This document shows, piece by piece, positions 42,184-54,333 of a stretch of 64,000 nucleotides of DNA; position 1 is the stretch's first letter; each line of letters starts with the position of its first letter. The notes below the pieces were generated by a model. The model had not been told where the DNA came from. It did not search any database and saw only the letters and a program-made list of their open reading frames with translations. Location of the stretch: positions 1,314,044-1,378,043 of the forward strand of contig FJOG01000018.1 in assembly GCA_900073065.1 (NCBI GenBank), read 5' to 3'. Source of the stretch: Phialocephala subalpina (taxonomy: Eukaryota; Ascomycota; Leotiomycetes; Helotiales; Mollisiaceae). The position numbers and the translations under genes were made by a program.

Positions 42184-43181
42184 TCAAGCAGAGCCATGCT
42201 TCTGTCTTTGATGAGTTCTCAACTTCTCGGCACGACAGTATCCCTTCCCACGATTATTGTGGCATCCGGGCCAGAAACAGTGGTATTTGATACCAAGATG
42301 GACAGACTCGACGTGGCGCTGGAGATCTGCGGCTCGGGTGAAAGACTCCATGCACCAGTTGCATGGCGTACGTTGGACGTGTGGCATGGCCAGAGGAATC
42401 GAGCCAAAGGTCGGCATCATTTGGGACTGCATGATCTGTGTTGGGTCCCAGAATGTCGGTTGTTGCATCGGCAATGGAGCGAAACTCATTGGGTACACCT
42501 GGTTCTGGAAAGCCTGAGGAGTTGCCGTCGCCATGTTGTAGTCCCAGTTGTTTGGGTAGGGTTGGAACGCTGTTCCCATGCCGTCAGATTGTGGGTTTCC
42601 TGAAAATGCGGCTTGGGCAAGGCCGTCCACGGCAGGTTGTGGCTGGCGTCGCAGAGAATGGACGCGACGATCATCCACACTCGATATATGTGGCAGCCCA
42701 ATGAAGTTCATTGCGGCGCCATCTAGATTGGTAACTTCATTGCCCGATTGAATATCATACAAGTCGGCTTCACTGTCCGGAGGCGGTTGCGACAAGACTC
42801 GCGCACCTATGTACGACTCGTTGAGGCCGGAAGTCTCATGAAAATCGACAATATCAGGTAGCACCTGTTCACTCTGCGTATTGTGGTCGGAAGTCCCCCT
42901 CGCTGACGATGTTTTGAGATCCAAGTTGTGGATGTGGTCATGTGCGATTGAGCACGTGAGCAGCGTCACGTTATCATGAGGGCGAGCAGTAGAACAGTAT
43001 AATGATTCCTTTGCATCCCATATCAAAGGCCTTTAGTTTGATTAGTAAAAAAAACGGAGACTCACCTGGCAGGGTTGCCAGGGTTTGTCACATGATCCTG
43101 AATTCCATTGGTCGAGGACTGCGGCAAGAGTGAGGCGGACGATGGTGGCGAGGGCGCTGAGAAGGGCGAGGGCGACTGCAT
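42184..43181 (-). CDS. C2H2 zinc-finger protein
   Basis: Exon 1 (43181-43066) starts MQSPSPFSAPSPPSSASLLP. A short intron with GTGAGT donor, TACTAAT branch and AAG acceptor (43065-43031, only 35 nt) leads in phase 2 to the long exon ending at 42184. The protein is about 317 residues. Most of it is polar and Pro/Gln/Asn-rich, as in fungal regulators. At the end are two C2H2 fingers, CNWCMESFTRAADLQRHVESVH and CFWPGCHNNRGKGYCRAEKLRTHQRQKH (described by parts: C-x2-C-x12-H-x4-H, and an enlarged second finger). It is likely a nuclear DNA-binding protein, target unknown. The short intron makes the exact N-terminus uncertain. The neighbour across the divergent promoter is another C2H2 gene, so the two may share ancestry or control. 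Confidence 0.75.
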
Positions 43182-43564
43182 GATGTTGGTGCGGATTTCT
43201 GACGGCCAATGAAGAGTTGGAAGGCGAGCCACAGCTGTGGACTGAAGTTCGTTGCAATTGGGTGACTTCGTCCAAAATTAATTGAAAGCTGAGGAGGGGA
43301 AGCATCCTTTTCTACTCGTATCGGTAGGTAGAAGGGCCTTGGATGTTTTACCTGCAGCCACAAAACGCCTCGATTTCAAGCTAGGCTCGATATTCCATTT
43401 CTGGCCTTTCCGTTTCGAGCAACTTGGGGTTTACCTTCAGACTCAATTCAGCACAATGAGATGACAGTAACTCCACATCTATTTCCATCACTGTTCAGAT
43501 TCGTCACGGTGAAATATTCACATCGAACTCTCAATTCACCATCAAATTAGGTCCTACGATCATC
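43182..43564. promoter_or_regulatory. shared divergent promoter of two C2H2 genes
   Basis: About 380 bases separate two divergently transcribed zinc-finger genes. No specific binding site is identified. Confidence 0.4.
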
Positions 43565-44161
43565 ATGACCAGGCTCAAGCATACTGAAACACGTTGGGCG
43601 AAGAGTTTCCCAACAGTGGTTACGGTGTCATCAATAGCGTCGTATACTTGTACATATGAGCGTGGGAAGGGTCCTTGCAATAAAGTCTTCGCTCGGCGAT
43701 GCGATTTGCGGTACGCTATTGTCCTCTTTGAAGAGTACGTTCAGGTACCTGATTGCATGGCAAGCCTCCATCAGAGAAATCACACCAAACCCTCAAAATG
43801 TCCGAAATGCAGCAAAGGATTTCCGTCACCCAAGGACCTCGAACGACACGATAGCTGTGTTCACAATCACACGACGAAATACTTCTGCCCTCACGATTGG
43901 TGTAGAGACTCGATGAGACCTACAACAGACGATTGGTTGATCTACGGATTTCGAAGAAAGGATCATTGGCAAAAGCACATGAAGCAAGAGCACTCGGCGA
44001 CTCGTGATATGGTGTTGGCCTTGCAAAAACAAGGAATTCCAATGGCAGTATTGAAAGATGACACCTGGGTAACTGTCGTACCGAGACAATCGGAAATTGT
44101 TTCCTCAGAAGTTGGAAATGCTGCAGCGCAACCGCGAATGAAGATACCAAATAGTTCCTAG
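43565..44161 (+). CDS. C2H2 zinc-finger protein
   Basis: Two exons (43565-43710 and 43765-44161) give 180 residues. The 54-nt intron (GTACGC...CAAG) is a multiple of three without stops and could be mistaken for coding. Splicing it restores the typical finger C-x5-C-x3-FARRCDLRLHQRNH. Finger 2 is CPKCSKGFPSPKDLERH, and finger 3 is the long fungal type CPHDWC followed by FRRKDHWQKHMKQEH. The tail is short and polar. This is probably a nuclear regulator of unknown target. The pattern of one degenerate, one classical and one extended finger is common in Pezizomycotina genes of unknown function. Confidence 0.8.
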   Translation: MTRLKHTETRWAKSFPTVVTVSSIASYTCTYERGKGPCNKVFARRCDLRYAIVLFEEYVQVPDCMASLHQRNHTKPSKCPKCSKGFPSPKDLERHDSCVHNHTTKYFCPHDWCRDSMRPTTDDWLIYGFRRKDHWQKHMKQEHSATRDMVLALQKQGIPMAVLKDDTWVTVVPRQSEIVSSEVGNAAAQPRMKIPNSS

Positions 44162-44263
44162 GAGGAGTTTCTGGCAAGGACTCAAGACACTTCGCGCGCA
44201 ATAATGTTGCTAAACTAGGTGCACATACAAGGAAATCAACAGCATTCTCTCAACCTCCCACTA

Positions 44264-45273
44264 TCACACGTACAACTCAAAAACAACTTTCCCCCTTGTC
44301 TTCCCACTTTCCGCCTTCGCAAAGGCCTCCTCAAACTTCTCCAACGGCCACACACTATCAAGCACCGGTACAAACCTCCCTTCATCCACCAACCTCGTCA
44401 CCTCACCCAACTGCTCTCCATCCGGCTCCATAACAAAGAACTCATTCCTCACCTTCTTCCCCTCCAACCGCTCAGGCTTCTTCTGTACCGGCGGCTGAAA
44501 AACACTGATCAGCGTTCCTCCCTCCTTCACCACCCACCACGCTTCCTCCAACGACTTCCCACCAATACAATCAATCACTAAATCCGCCTTCACCCCCTCC
44601 TCTTCCGCCCAAGCCTTCACATCCGCACTCCTATAATCCAAGACCTCAGTCACGCCGAGACTCTTCACAAACTCGGCATTCGCAGCACTAGCAGTACCGA
44701 CAACTTCCGCTCCACTCCAAACTGCCAGCTGCACAACCCACGATCCTACCGCTCCACTAGCAGCAGTGACAAACACCCTCTTCCCTTTCCCTCCAACTCC
44801 AGCTTCAGCTTTCAATCCACCATGAACGAACAACGCCTGCCACGCAGTCTGAGCACTCATGGGCACCGTAGCAGCTTCCGCCCACTTCATCTCTCCGGCT
44901 TCAACGCCAACTCATCCGTCGTAACAATCGTATACTCCCTCCCCGCACCTGTCCTAAGATAATTCGTACGAGCCCAGACTTCATCTCCAGCTTTGAAGGG
45001 AGAATCTTCTGGAGCAGTGACGATGGTTCCAGCGACGTCGTAGAGAGGGACTAGTGCTTGAGTGTCTGAATATGGGATCGGACGTGAGGCGGGGAAGTTG
45101 GCGGGCCAGGTAAGTTCGTTGTTTGTGATTGCGACGGCGTGGACGCGGAGGAGGTGTTCGGTTGTGTTTGGTGCTTGGATGGGGAGGGGGATGGTGGTCA
45201 GGATTATGTGTTCGGATTTTGGGTCGGGTTGGATGAGGGTGCGGATTGTGGTTGGGAGGTTGGAGGTAGTCAT
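44264..45273 (-). pseudogene. MDR-type zinc-free alcohol dehydrogenase/quinone reductase, split between two frames
   Basis: The N-terminal GroES-like part starts MTTSNLPTTIRTLIQPDPKS and includes HAVAITNNELTWPANFP and PLYDVAGTIVTAPEDSPFKA, GDEVWARTN. It ends LALKPER with TGA. The NAD(P)-binding part follows in another frame (GEMKWAEAATVPMSAQTAWQ, then Rossmann VFVTAASGAVGSWVVQLAVW) through the C-terminal FELYV. The two frames overlap in the four bases ATGA near 44887-44890. In relatives the two parts are one chain, so a single-nucleotide indel is the simplest explanation (pseudogene or sequence error). No GT-AG intron fits. Translation of the second half from the overlapping ATG would be unusual for a fungal nuclear gene. 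If intact it would be a cytosolic NADPH-dependent oxidoreductase. Confidence 0.7.
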
Positions 45274-46038
45274 GTCTGATTGTATTTCTTGAGGAGGTAT
45301 TTGATGAAATGATTCCACTTAGTTTGATGTGTTTCTCGGTGTTCTTAGTTTAGGATATCGAAGTAAAAACGCACCAACCTCTCTAGAGTATTTGTAGGAA
45401 ATGTCTTACTGCTCACATCTCGAAGCCAAGATAAATTGCTTTCGTCACATTGTACCATCTTTCCTTGCCTGACTAAAGCTTGGCTACATGAAAATATCGT
45501 CGTACTACAGGATCCAAGGAGTAGAAATATGAAAAATAGTATATTCTCCTCACTTTTTAATAGCATCTCCGTGGAAAAACCAGCATCTCCGTAGAAGAAT
45601 GCCATACCCTTTTGTTAAGAACAGTCATCGCACTTCCGACCCATTGGCAAAAAAGGGGGATTATTCATCAGCATGCCTAAGCGAATCGGGTACCGATAGG
45701 CTATGGGGGATAAAGGGGTCTTGGCACTAAAATGCGCCATGGAGAAGGCAAACTCGCTGACCTCTTTTCATCCCATCCTTCCACTTAACCAACTTGATGG
45801 GACGACTCGGCATTCGAGGGAATATCGCCATTTGTCATCTGCTCGATTGTAATTGAGGCTGACGCCCGAGCAAGGAGTCTGGGGAAGTTCGAGACCTGTG
45901 AGGCTAAGAATTCTCATGTGATTACTCACATGTGTCATCCGCGTTCGGCTTCGGCGTTGCAAATGACCCGACGACGTAGATAAACCAGAAACAATCCTTT
46001 CGAAAGTTACCTACAAACCGACTCTTGGGATTTCGAAA
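45274..46038. promoter_or_regulatory. divergent promoter region
   Basis: About 760 bases between the oxidoreductase and the Zn2Cys6 regulator gene. Such pairing can indicate regulator-target linkage, but no site supports it here. Confidence 0.4.
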
Positions 46039-47929
46039 ATGGAGTCGATTGTTCAAGACGCCTACCAGTTTTACCTGGATCCGACATTTTCTGATCTGGA
46101 CTTCGCCAATCTTCCGAACTTCTCGCAGATGCTACCAGAGCCTTACCATTTGGACAATGAACCTCCAACCAAGCGAAGAACTCGAATGCGAGCGGCGAAG
46201 GCATGTCTTGCCTGTCGCTCGAGGCATATGAAATGCGATAGTGTGGAACCGAAATGTACGAGGTGTCAATTGGACGAGAAGACATGTGTGTACACGAAAT
46301 CCAGGCGAGGAGGAAGTCACAAAGTCTCCTCTCCTACCCAGGACGGAGCCAAGAGGGTATTCCCAACTACTTCGACGGTGAGCAGCGGAAGGACGCCTGC
46401 TATGGACATTGATCAAGGCTCTCTTGAGTCCATGAATTCGGTACCGACGACAGACAGCTTTGTCTTTTCAGACCTCTTGGATGATGCAGCGAGCGAACGA
46501 CAGGGACAGGATCTGATTGGGTCGTTTTACGTGTACTTTCACCCCGCGCATCCATTCTGTCTTCCTCGAAAATATTTGCTTTCGAGACGGAAGACCAATC
46601 CCAGCTTGGTTGAGCATCTCATTCCCGCGATGGAGTACATCGGATCCGTATACAGCGGCAACAACGACTCGGATCAATATAAGCATCTTGCTCATCAAGT
46701 TCTGATGCCTGAAGACTTGCCAACGACGGGATTTTCTGTTCAGGCTTTGCTTTTGTTTGCGCTGGCTAGGCACTGCTCGGACGAGTACGATATCGCAGAC
46801 GTCTGTATCGACAAAGCCATTGACATTGCTTTAACCATTGGTATGGACAGGCGGGAATTCGCGGCACTAAATGGAGACGGAGATGCTGTGCTAGAGGAGA
46901 GCTGGCGAAGGACTTGGTGGATGCTGTATATAAGTGACGCAACTTTCGCGGCTGTTGGTCATCGTGCGAATCACAGGTTAGAACCTATCAAGTTCAAGGT
47001 AGCCTTGCCGTGTGAGGACTGGGACTATGAGAGCGGCGTAAGAAAGAGTTCCCTTTTATCCCCAAGTTCTTCATCTGACTCTCGAACAGAAGGTTCCCTG
47101 TCCACGAACGTTCGAGGAGTATGACAGTCGCGAGTTGAATGATGAAGAAGTCGTGTTTTCTTCCATGAGTTACCTTATCGACGCCATAAGGATAGCCAGT
47201 TCAACGGTGTCAACAAGGATCGCGCCATTTAGCCCTGGTGGTCGAGCTATTCTTGCTGCTGATGCAAAGTTTGTCAACTGGTTTTTGTATCTACCGAGAT
47301 GTAAGCAGGAAGCAGTAAAGGAAGATGGGACAATAGACGAGACTATGTTTCTGGCCCATGTCTGCATCAACATGTAAGCGTACCCCAAAACGGCGATTTT
47401 AAAAACTAATCGCAATTCTAGAGAGAAAATGCTGCTCCACCGCCCGCATTCCGTACTGGCGTTCTCGGAAATCGAGACACGCTCGAAATGCACACCCACA
47501 GCAGATCAACGGCAGTCTCCTGACCTGGAGCGCTCGATTCTGTTGCACACAGCAAAGGCACTCGAAGCTACTTCGGCTGCCATCATGTTGTTTGCGTTGC
47601 CGACACCCATGATCAAGCACAGCCCGACCGTGACATGTGCACTGGCTCTGGCCATCATGGCGCAAGTCAGTGGCTGTAATTATATATTGAAGTCTTGTGA
47701 CAGGAAGAAGCCAGACGACATGGAGAAGGCAAATCGCAGAGCTGAATCGTATGAGATGGGAAGAGATAGGGTGAGACTCGGCCTCGGAGTGTTAAAATCT
47801 GTAATGCATGTCTGGCCTCTTGCGAGGAGGAGTGTGAGAGAGGTGGCTGGTGTCAGCAGAGAGCTCCTGACAGGGGACATGGGAGAACATCCTTCTCTAA
47901 GTGACAACTCAAGCGTGTCTTCGGGCTAG
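46039..47929 (+). CDS. Zn2Cys6 fungal transcription factor
   Basis: Three exons (46039-47037, 47090-47373, 47422-47929) give 596 residues, all in frame. A short acidic leader with FYLDPTFSDLDF precedes KRRTRMRAAKACLACRSRH. The binuclear cluster has the exact spacing C-x2-C-x6-C-x6-C-x2-C-x6-C, followed by a basic linker. The middle part is the fungal transcription-factor regulatory domain, seen in FALARHCSDEYDIADVCIDK, AIDIALTIGMDRREF and the typical EESWRRTWWMLYISD. The C-terminal part has helices and a Ser-rich end. The protein would be nuclear and bind CGG-type half-sites; its regulon is unknown. The divergent neighbour, an MDR oxidoreductase, is a possible but unproven target. No defects are visible. 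Confidence 0.9.
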
Positions 47930-49077
47930 AGGATTGCTTCTCGAGTATGTCAAGAATTGCTTGGCCCCCTTCGTGGATGCCGGAATGTGAGAATGTTCCA
48001 CATAGGTCAATACCTCGAAGCAATATGGAAGTGATGCTGTAGCCCAGATTGCCTGCTCTTGTCATGTGCTGATCATTATTTGTAGCTCTATAGTGTTGCA
48101 GCAAATGACGTGGACAGCTGAAGTTCCCTATGGCTCTTGAGTGGTATTGAGCCTTGTTTCGTTACCAGTTCGGACTTGAGGAGTGCAGGATGTTTTGCTG
48201 GAATTCTCTGCTCTGTTGAATCGCTGACCGTCGTTCATAGCTTTTGGGCTTCGGTGGTATGGAAGGATGTTATGTAACAGTATTTTGTTGGGAATATCGA
48301 CCCGAGGGACAGCGTAAGGGATGCTCCAGAATAAATTACTCTGCCCCTGTAACTTATTCAGCAGCCACTTTTTGGGATTCGGGGACGAGGACACTTACCA
48401 GGGCTGAGGAATTGAAGTACTGCGTAAGTGAGTCTTCAAACTCGAGGGCCTTGCTTTTCAAAGGCGTGCAGCGTAGTCTGTAGCCTGTTTCCTGTTTCTT
48501 TGATGGGGCAGGGCCATGCTATGCACAGACATCGATGGGTTGCTCTCGGCTGTCGTGCCTGCGACGAAACCGATCGACTTTTCTCGCGTCGTTTGCCTGT
48601 CGCTGTCGCGCTTCACTTGCCGTCAAGAACCCTCCACCATTCCTTCCTGTCTTCCCTGGCCACCTCCTTCACCTTTAGAGAGAAAGTGGAATTGTACATC
48701 AGACCCCCCTCCCCCCCCTTTTTTTTGTGCCTTCTAAATTCGGCCAATCGTGTCGCTCGATTTTCCCTAGGTCACAAGCTCCTTCCTTCTCCACGCTCCG
48801 GAACCTTCTTCTCACAAATTCAACTACAAAAACAAAAACCCTCCATCTTTCTGCAACTTCAACCTTCCTCCTTTCAACATCCACAACGTTTCGTCTTGAC
48901 CCTGACCTGTCATTGTCAACACGGCACAAGTCCATCAAAGCCCCTGCTCTATGAAGACGAATCAAGCTACTTCAGACGTGTTTAAGCTCTGTTTATGCGT
49001 CTCTTTACAACTTTACCTTGACTTACTCTCTACTACCGCCCTCTACACCTCGCATTTCGCCCCCTTCGAAAACCATC
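47930..49077. other. intergenic and 5' leader region
   Basis: About 1.15 kb. The part before 49078 is rich in C/T tracts and CAAA words, typical of a promoter and 5' leader of a highly expressed fungal gene. The ORF at 48428-48985 has no recognisable content. Confidence 0.45.
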
Positions 49078-50534
49078 ATGTCGGGTCCTTCGAAGCCCAA
49101 TTGGGTATCGCAATCCGATATGGATGCCATAAAAGCTTTCAATGCCAGTCTCACCTCTGCAAGCAATCGATCTCGTCCCGGCCGATCTCGAGCTCCTGTG
49201 GCTGGTGGTGGCGGTGGTTCTGGCTTTGCCTCAGGTAAACAAGCACAATGTCCCCAAAGCCTTGGGACTTCTCAAAACGCGTCTCGCGCGTGAGCTTTGC
49301 ATGCTGACTCCTCTCCTTGACAGGCCGCGCATCGAACTTCGCCGTCCCCCTTCCAAGAACTGGTAGCGGAGTTCGTACAGGGCCCGGCACGAGCTGGGCC
49401 GTTGGACCTACCACAGCTCAGCCTCAATTCAAGCCCGTCTCTCCCCGTGCCAGATCGCGTAGCCCGACTCAAGCTGCCTCTACACCGACATACACCGTTG
49501 GTCCATTGCCTGGTACAACCACTCCTAAGCCACCAAGCCCCCCAAAAATCAGAAACCCTGTCCTGGTAATGTCCCATAATTGCTGGGTGATCGGTATGGC
49601 CGTAAACTGATATTTCTTAGGTCGCTGGTGGTCCTATCGTCGCTGAGCCTCGAGCTACCCCAGCTGCCATTGTCCCAGAGCCCGCTGGCCATTTTCAGCA
49701 GCAACCACCACCTCAGGGCCGAGAAATAATTACTACCAACATGACTCCAGACGACTCCAGCAAGCCATGGATCCCTGCCCATCTCCAGCAGAAGTCTGCA
49801 TTTGGTGCTATTCGCCATCTCTCGGAGATCACTGGACTTGGTAAGTCAATGTCCCTCAATTTCTGAGTCGTTTCTAACTTGACTTAGCCCTTGATGAATT
49901 GACTTCGGATGGCGTCAGCATCCCTGCCGTCCCCAAGAACCGATCGGCTTCCGTCAATGTCCCAGTTGCTGTCGGTACTCAGGCCAATACCTCAACCGCC
50001 CAAGGCTATGTTGACTCGAACGCCTGGATGTCTGCATATGCGAATAGAGGAAATACAAACAGTGGAATTCCTACACAGGTCCGCTCCGAATCCACTGCCC
50101 CAGCTCCCCGAGTTGCTTCCTACTCGGAGATGGATGTTGACATGGCCGATGGTTCAATAGTTCCGACGGTGGCTTCTGAAAATATTCAACAAGGTCCATG
50201 GAAGGTTGGTACATTGACAGACTCACGGTGGGCTTCTACACCAGCTGCGAAACCCAGTCCCTTCGCCGCTGCACCCACTGCCTTCCCTTTCGTGCCCTCT
50301 ACCTCAGGCTTCCAGAGTCAACAGACCTTTGGCAATACCACTCAGAATGTTCCCGCTTCGGTCGGACGATCTGTATTTGGTGGTAGTAGCACGGAGAATG
50401 TCAAACCCAACCCCCCACCCTCCAACCCAATCGACGCCACTTCACTCAACTTTGCCAAGATCTTGACCGATGCTATAGTTGAGTCGAAGGGAGGAAAGAA
50501 GATGGCTACGTTGAAGGACTCGCGATGGGCCTGA
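49078..50534 (+). CDS. hypothetical protein with two LxDSRWA motifs
   Basis: Four exons (49078-49234, 49324-49565, 49621-49840, 49888-50534) give 421 residues with consistent GT-AG junctions. The start is MSGPSKPNWVSQSDMDAIKA. Composition is rich in Pro, Ser, Thr, Ala and Asn, so the protein is probably mostly disordered. An ordered island may lie around KPWIPAHLQQKSAFGAIRHL. Two copies of a short motif stand out: TLTDSRWAS in the middle (TDSRWA) and TLKDSRWA as the very last residues. I have seen the L-x-D-S-R-W-A ending in other fungal proteins of unknown function, so it may be a docking motif. There is no signal peptide or membrane segment. The function is unknown. Confidence 0.75.
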
Positions 50535-51595
50535 GGTATCTCACATTGACCTCGATCACTCGACCATGTTGCATTCTCTTTTGTATGTGTCCAGATTTCT
50601 TGTTGATGGCCATCATATTAGTGGTGACTTTGCATGCTTCTCTGATTATTCGCCGATCTCAGCATACCTGTTGGGCCACAATCAGGCTTGTTTTCCTTTC
50701 TTTGCATTCCTTCTTCTGCCTCACGATGGCGGTTCGAGGAGGTTGATGAACCATTTACATCTTTTGTAGGATTGTATCGAGCACCTTCGCTCCTTGTCGA
50801 GATACCCTTCGCTTTTATTTGTGGATGAACGAGGACATGAGTGTGGATATGTTGATGAATGATGACTGCGAACGATGATGGACGTGTTGATGGATGGCGG
50901 AAATGTGGACTACACATTTTCCTAGCGCATTCATGATGACACGAATTGCTTTTCCTTGCATCGTTAGTCTTCTGATTCTTCCTTTCTTCGGATTGGGGGA
51001 ATGAGGAGAGACTTGGAGGGTACAGCAAGCAGCAGATAACACAAAACAGGCGACAACGAATGCAAGAAGTAAATTCCATGAATTGTGCAAGAAATTCGAA
51101 GTGCTATTCGTCTTCAGGAATCAAAATTCCAAGTGGTAACCAGTGAGGTTACATATACGCAACATCTTGAATTTCCAGAATTTCGAGGATAGTGAGGACA
51201 GTGAGGACAGTGAGGACAGTGAGGACGCAGTTTTATCAACGCAATTGGTGTCAAAACTAAAAAGAAAAATGACCAAGCACCCAGCTGCAATGAACTGGTG
51301 GAGGCGTTTGACCATACTTTTCCTTGCCGAAGCGCAGCCAAGATCAAGGACTCAAGGACGTGCGACGAGACCTTGCGATCAATGAGATTTTCTGTAAATC
51401 TATTTTCTGCCACTAGCACACTGGGCAAAAATATAGCCTTCGACTTACTACCTCAGTTCCGCGGACGGCATGCCTGTGATTACCGTCAGCTCTAGGTGAT
51501 CACTGGCTCTCAACTCAAGGAAACCCGTCCATTATATACAGCCCTTCTTTCTCGCAAGAACCCAGCACGTGCCAAAACCCTCAACACCCACTCCC
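50535..51595. other. intergenic between convergent genes
   Basis: About 1.06 kb containing both 3' regions and a 9-bp minisatellite at 51191-51226. No gene recognised. Confidence 0.45.
51191..51226. repeat. 9-bp minisatellite, four perfect copies of AGTGAGGAC
   Basis: Four exact head-to-tail copies, preceded by the related word GAGGAT. It reads Ser-Glu-Asp repeats on the plus strand but is not within a supported gene. Confidence 0.95.
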
Positions 51596-52612
51596 CTAAA
51601 CATCAATCTCATCCTCATTCACCCTCTCCTTCCCCTTCCCCTTCCCCTTCTCCTTATCCCGCACCTCCTTCCTACTAACCCCAATAAACGTCTCAACAGC
51701 ATTTATCTTCACACTCAAATACACCCCTTTCTTCATATCATCCAACCATTTTACCTCAATCTCAGGCACAGTTTCCCTCATCAACTTTAATAACCATTCC
51801 GTTCCCGGAGCTGAGTCTAAAATGCCGATGTGGGATACCCGAGCCATGGAGAGCGTAGTGGCAAGCTGACTTGCTTGTGGTATTGAGAGGGGTATAAGGC
51901 GGGTTGGTGAAAGGGAGGGAGAGGAGAGAGATGCGGTGTGGATTAGTATAGGCAGCTGGTGGGTTAGGATATTGGGTGGTGAGGAAGGGAGTGCGAATAT
52001 TGTTGCGAAATGTCCTTCTTGCACCCCCCCCTCTATCTTTCCCTCAGTGTCATCTCCTCCTTCTTTCACTTCTACCCCGGAGTCCCGAAGTTCCTGCCCG
52101 GGTTTTGACTTCGAAGACAGTGATTGGAGATGTCGAAGGATACTATTCAGCCCTACAACGACGTGTTTCTGTATCTCAGGTGGTGGAGGAGGAGCACTGG
52201 AGCTTCCTTGCATCGAGACATCAGGATTTGAAGATGCTTTGGCTTTGGCTTCTTGACGTTTACTATTTTGGCTGCGTTTGCCTTTTGATGGTGTCACGTG
52301 GTTGGTTCGATAGAGGCCGATGGGCTTGAGTGTGCTGTGAGAAGGTTAGTGTGGATTTGAGAGCGGAAGAGAGAGTTGGGTGGCTGGGAAAATGAAGAGA
52401 GTATGGGGATTGAAGAGGGGTAAGGGGTGATGGGGTACCTGCAGAGAAGTTCGAAGATGTGGGTTTGGTCTGTGTCTGAGATTTTTGGCCTGGGATTGTT
52501 AGCTTGTGATGGGAGATACGAGAAGAAAGAGCTGGGAGGAATGATTCACTTACCATTCGACTTGTGTGAATGGCGTGTCGAGTTGGTAGATGGTCTTGGG
52601 TTTGCGCTCCAT
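51596..52612 (-). CDS. POP3: RNase P/MRP subunit Pop3-like protein
   Basis: Three exons (52612-52554, 52489-52439, 52334-51596) give 282 residues. The N-terminus MERKPKTIYQLDTPFTQVEW is followed by WPKISDTDQTHIFELLCS and LKPIGLYRTNH. Next comes the basic SKGKRSQNSKRQEAKAK, a layout I associate with fungal Pop3-type subunits. The second block KHVVVGLNSILRHLQSL is the most characteristic piece, then ATIFALPSSPPNILTHQLPI and a C-terminal domain (ARVSHIGILDSAPGTEWLLK) in the style of the L7Ae/Pop3 fold. The tail is Lys-rich (KEKGKGKGKERVNEDEIDV). Pop3 is a protein subunit of the nuclear RNase P and RNase MRP ribonucleoproteins, which process tRNA and rRNA precursors. Both introns restore the conserved leader, so the three-exon model is well supported. 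Assignment rests on motif memory, not a search. Confidence 0.75.
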
Positions 52613-54333
52613 GATGCTACTTCGTTTTATGACCTGTGGAAATGTGCTGAGACGTTCCTAGGACTCTCGGTGACCGATTCGGGACGATAGATTAATTAAC
52701 TAGTATAGAAGCTTATTTGATGCAGGTTGTTCTCAAATCGGCTGCGTTGAGATAGCTATTGGTACTCTTAAATGAGTGGTTTTTATTGCGATTTTCATAG
52801 AGGCACGTGACCGAGACCGAGAATTGCCCTGCAGGTTCTGGACGGCTTGAGAATTCATGGTGGATTATTATTGGACATTTCTGGATCCATAGGCTCTATA
52901 TTCCCCTTCTTGACCCTTTTTGTTCGGTTGGTTTGTGGAAACGATGTCTCTTGAATGGGTCTGCTGAATCACCAAGGAACCTTAGGACATGGAGTCTTCG
53001 ACCACAGAAGCGCTGGCTGGCTGGAAATCACGTCGAGTTTGCTGTATCGCAAGCTTCCCATGTTGAAGAGGTCTGTCCAATTAGAGTTTGGTAAGACAAT
53101 GCGGCATATGCACGAACCGCACCTTGCGTCTAAGGATCACCTCACAGAGCAAACGAGTAGCACCTCGAAACACGAAGTCAAAATGTTAATATTAGCTTGA
53201 CAAGGAGCCTTTGATTCCTTTGCATGATTCAAAGGTCAAAGGAGGGGTCAATTTGGTTCTGTTTCAACGGCGGATGCTGTAGGTGCTGGAGCAATTCCCA
53301 GTGGTTCAGGGATGGCCTCAAAGTTACCTCAAGTCAAACAGGGGAAAGCTTGTTAGTAGGGTCTAGACTAACTCTAAATATAGTGCTCGTGTGCTCGAAC
53401 GACGTTGTGCATCGTGAGGATAGAGCGTACATATAGACAGAGCTTTGACCGAGACACTGAAGCTTTGAGACTGCATCCGAGTCATTATCATGACTAACAA
53501 AAGCTGAAACAGAGCGGAATCAACCAGATTGTTTAAAGAGGCTGCATGTTCTGTTGATAATCTCACGGTGAATAAGTGATTTATTGCGTTCCGATGTTTG
53601 AATCCTCCGGACAGAAATCTAGGTATTCCACTCGTCATCTGTTTGGTCACAAGTGACGGTTAGATAGAAGCGAGCTCGCTTTGTTAAGGGGATGGGATGG
53701 ATGGGAAGAATAGCAAACGAATTATTCTAATTAATCTGGCTATTGTAGAACGCATTGTAAAATTGGCTAATGAGAAACAATTATCTCTTTACTTACTGTT
53801 GACTTCTTCAAACAATTCGTGAATAACGAGGTTCGTGAATGTTCAGTCCTTCTCGTGTTGATGTCATAAGCTGGGCTCGCGGGTGCCTAGAGATGCATGA
53901 AGCGATACCTCTCTGGGACTAGCGCCATTCGCGAGCAACAGCTTTGTGAGCCCCGCGATGGGACCGTTCGATAAGAAGCGACCGTACAATTTTCTGGGAG
54001 CTTCACCAGAGCAACGTCGACACTTGACTCCCGAATGATTCTCTGCAGCTTGCTCTGATTCATTGCATGAGCTTGTCTTGGATCCGCCGTCTGCCCCTAT
54101 CCTTTCTTTCCGCAACTCCTCCACACACTGCCCAAAGCCGTATCCAGGATTACGTCTTTACACCTTCCACGACCCAGCATCTCGACGTCTCGCCTAGCAA
54201 TCAACCTCAACTTCTACAGATGGGACCGCGCAACGTATGCAACCCTTCCTAAGCAGCTTCTGAGCTCTTCAGCAGCGAAGCTACACGTTGCCCACGACCC
54301 TCTCCTAATTCATTGCACGTTTGCACCTGCCAA
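52613..54333. other. long divergent intergenic region
   Basis: About 1.7 kb between the Pop3-like gene and the deubiquitinase gene. Short ORFs (for example 52807-53094 and 54067-54252) have no recognisable content. No RNA gene or mobile element is seen. Confidence 0.45.

Noticed and set aside
48428..48985. 185-codon ORF before the LxDSRWA gene
   Set aside because: Overlaps a pyrimidine-rich promoter and 5' leader; low-complexity content only.
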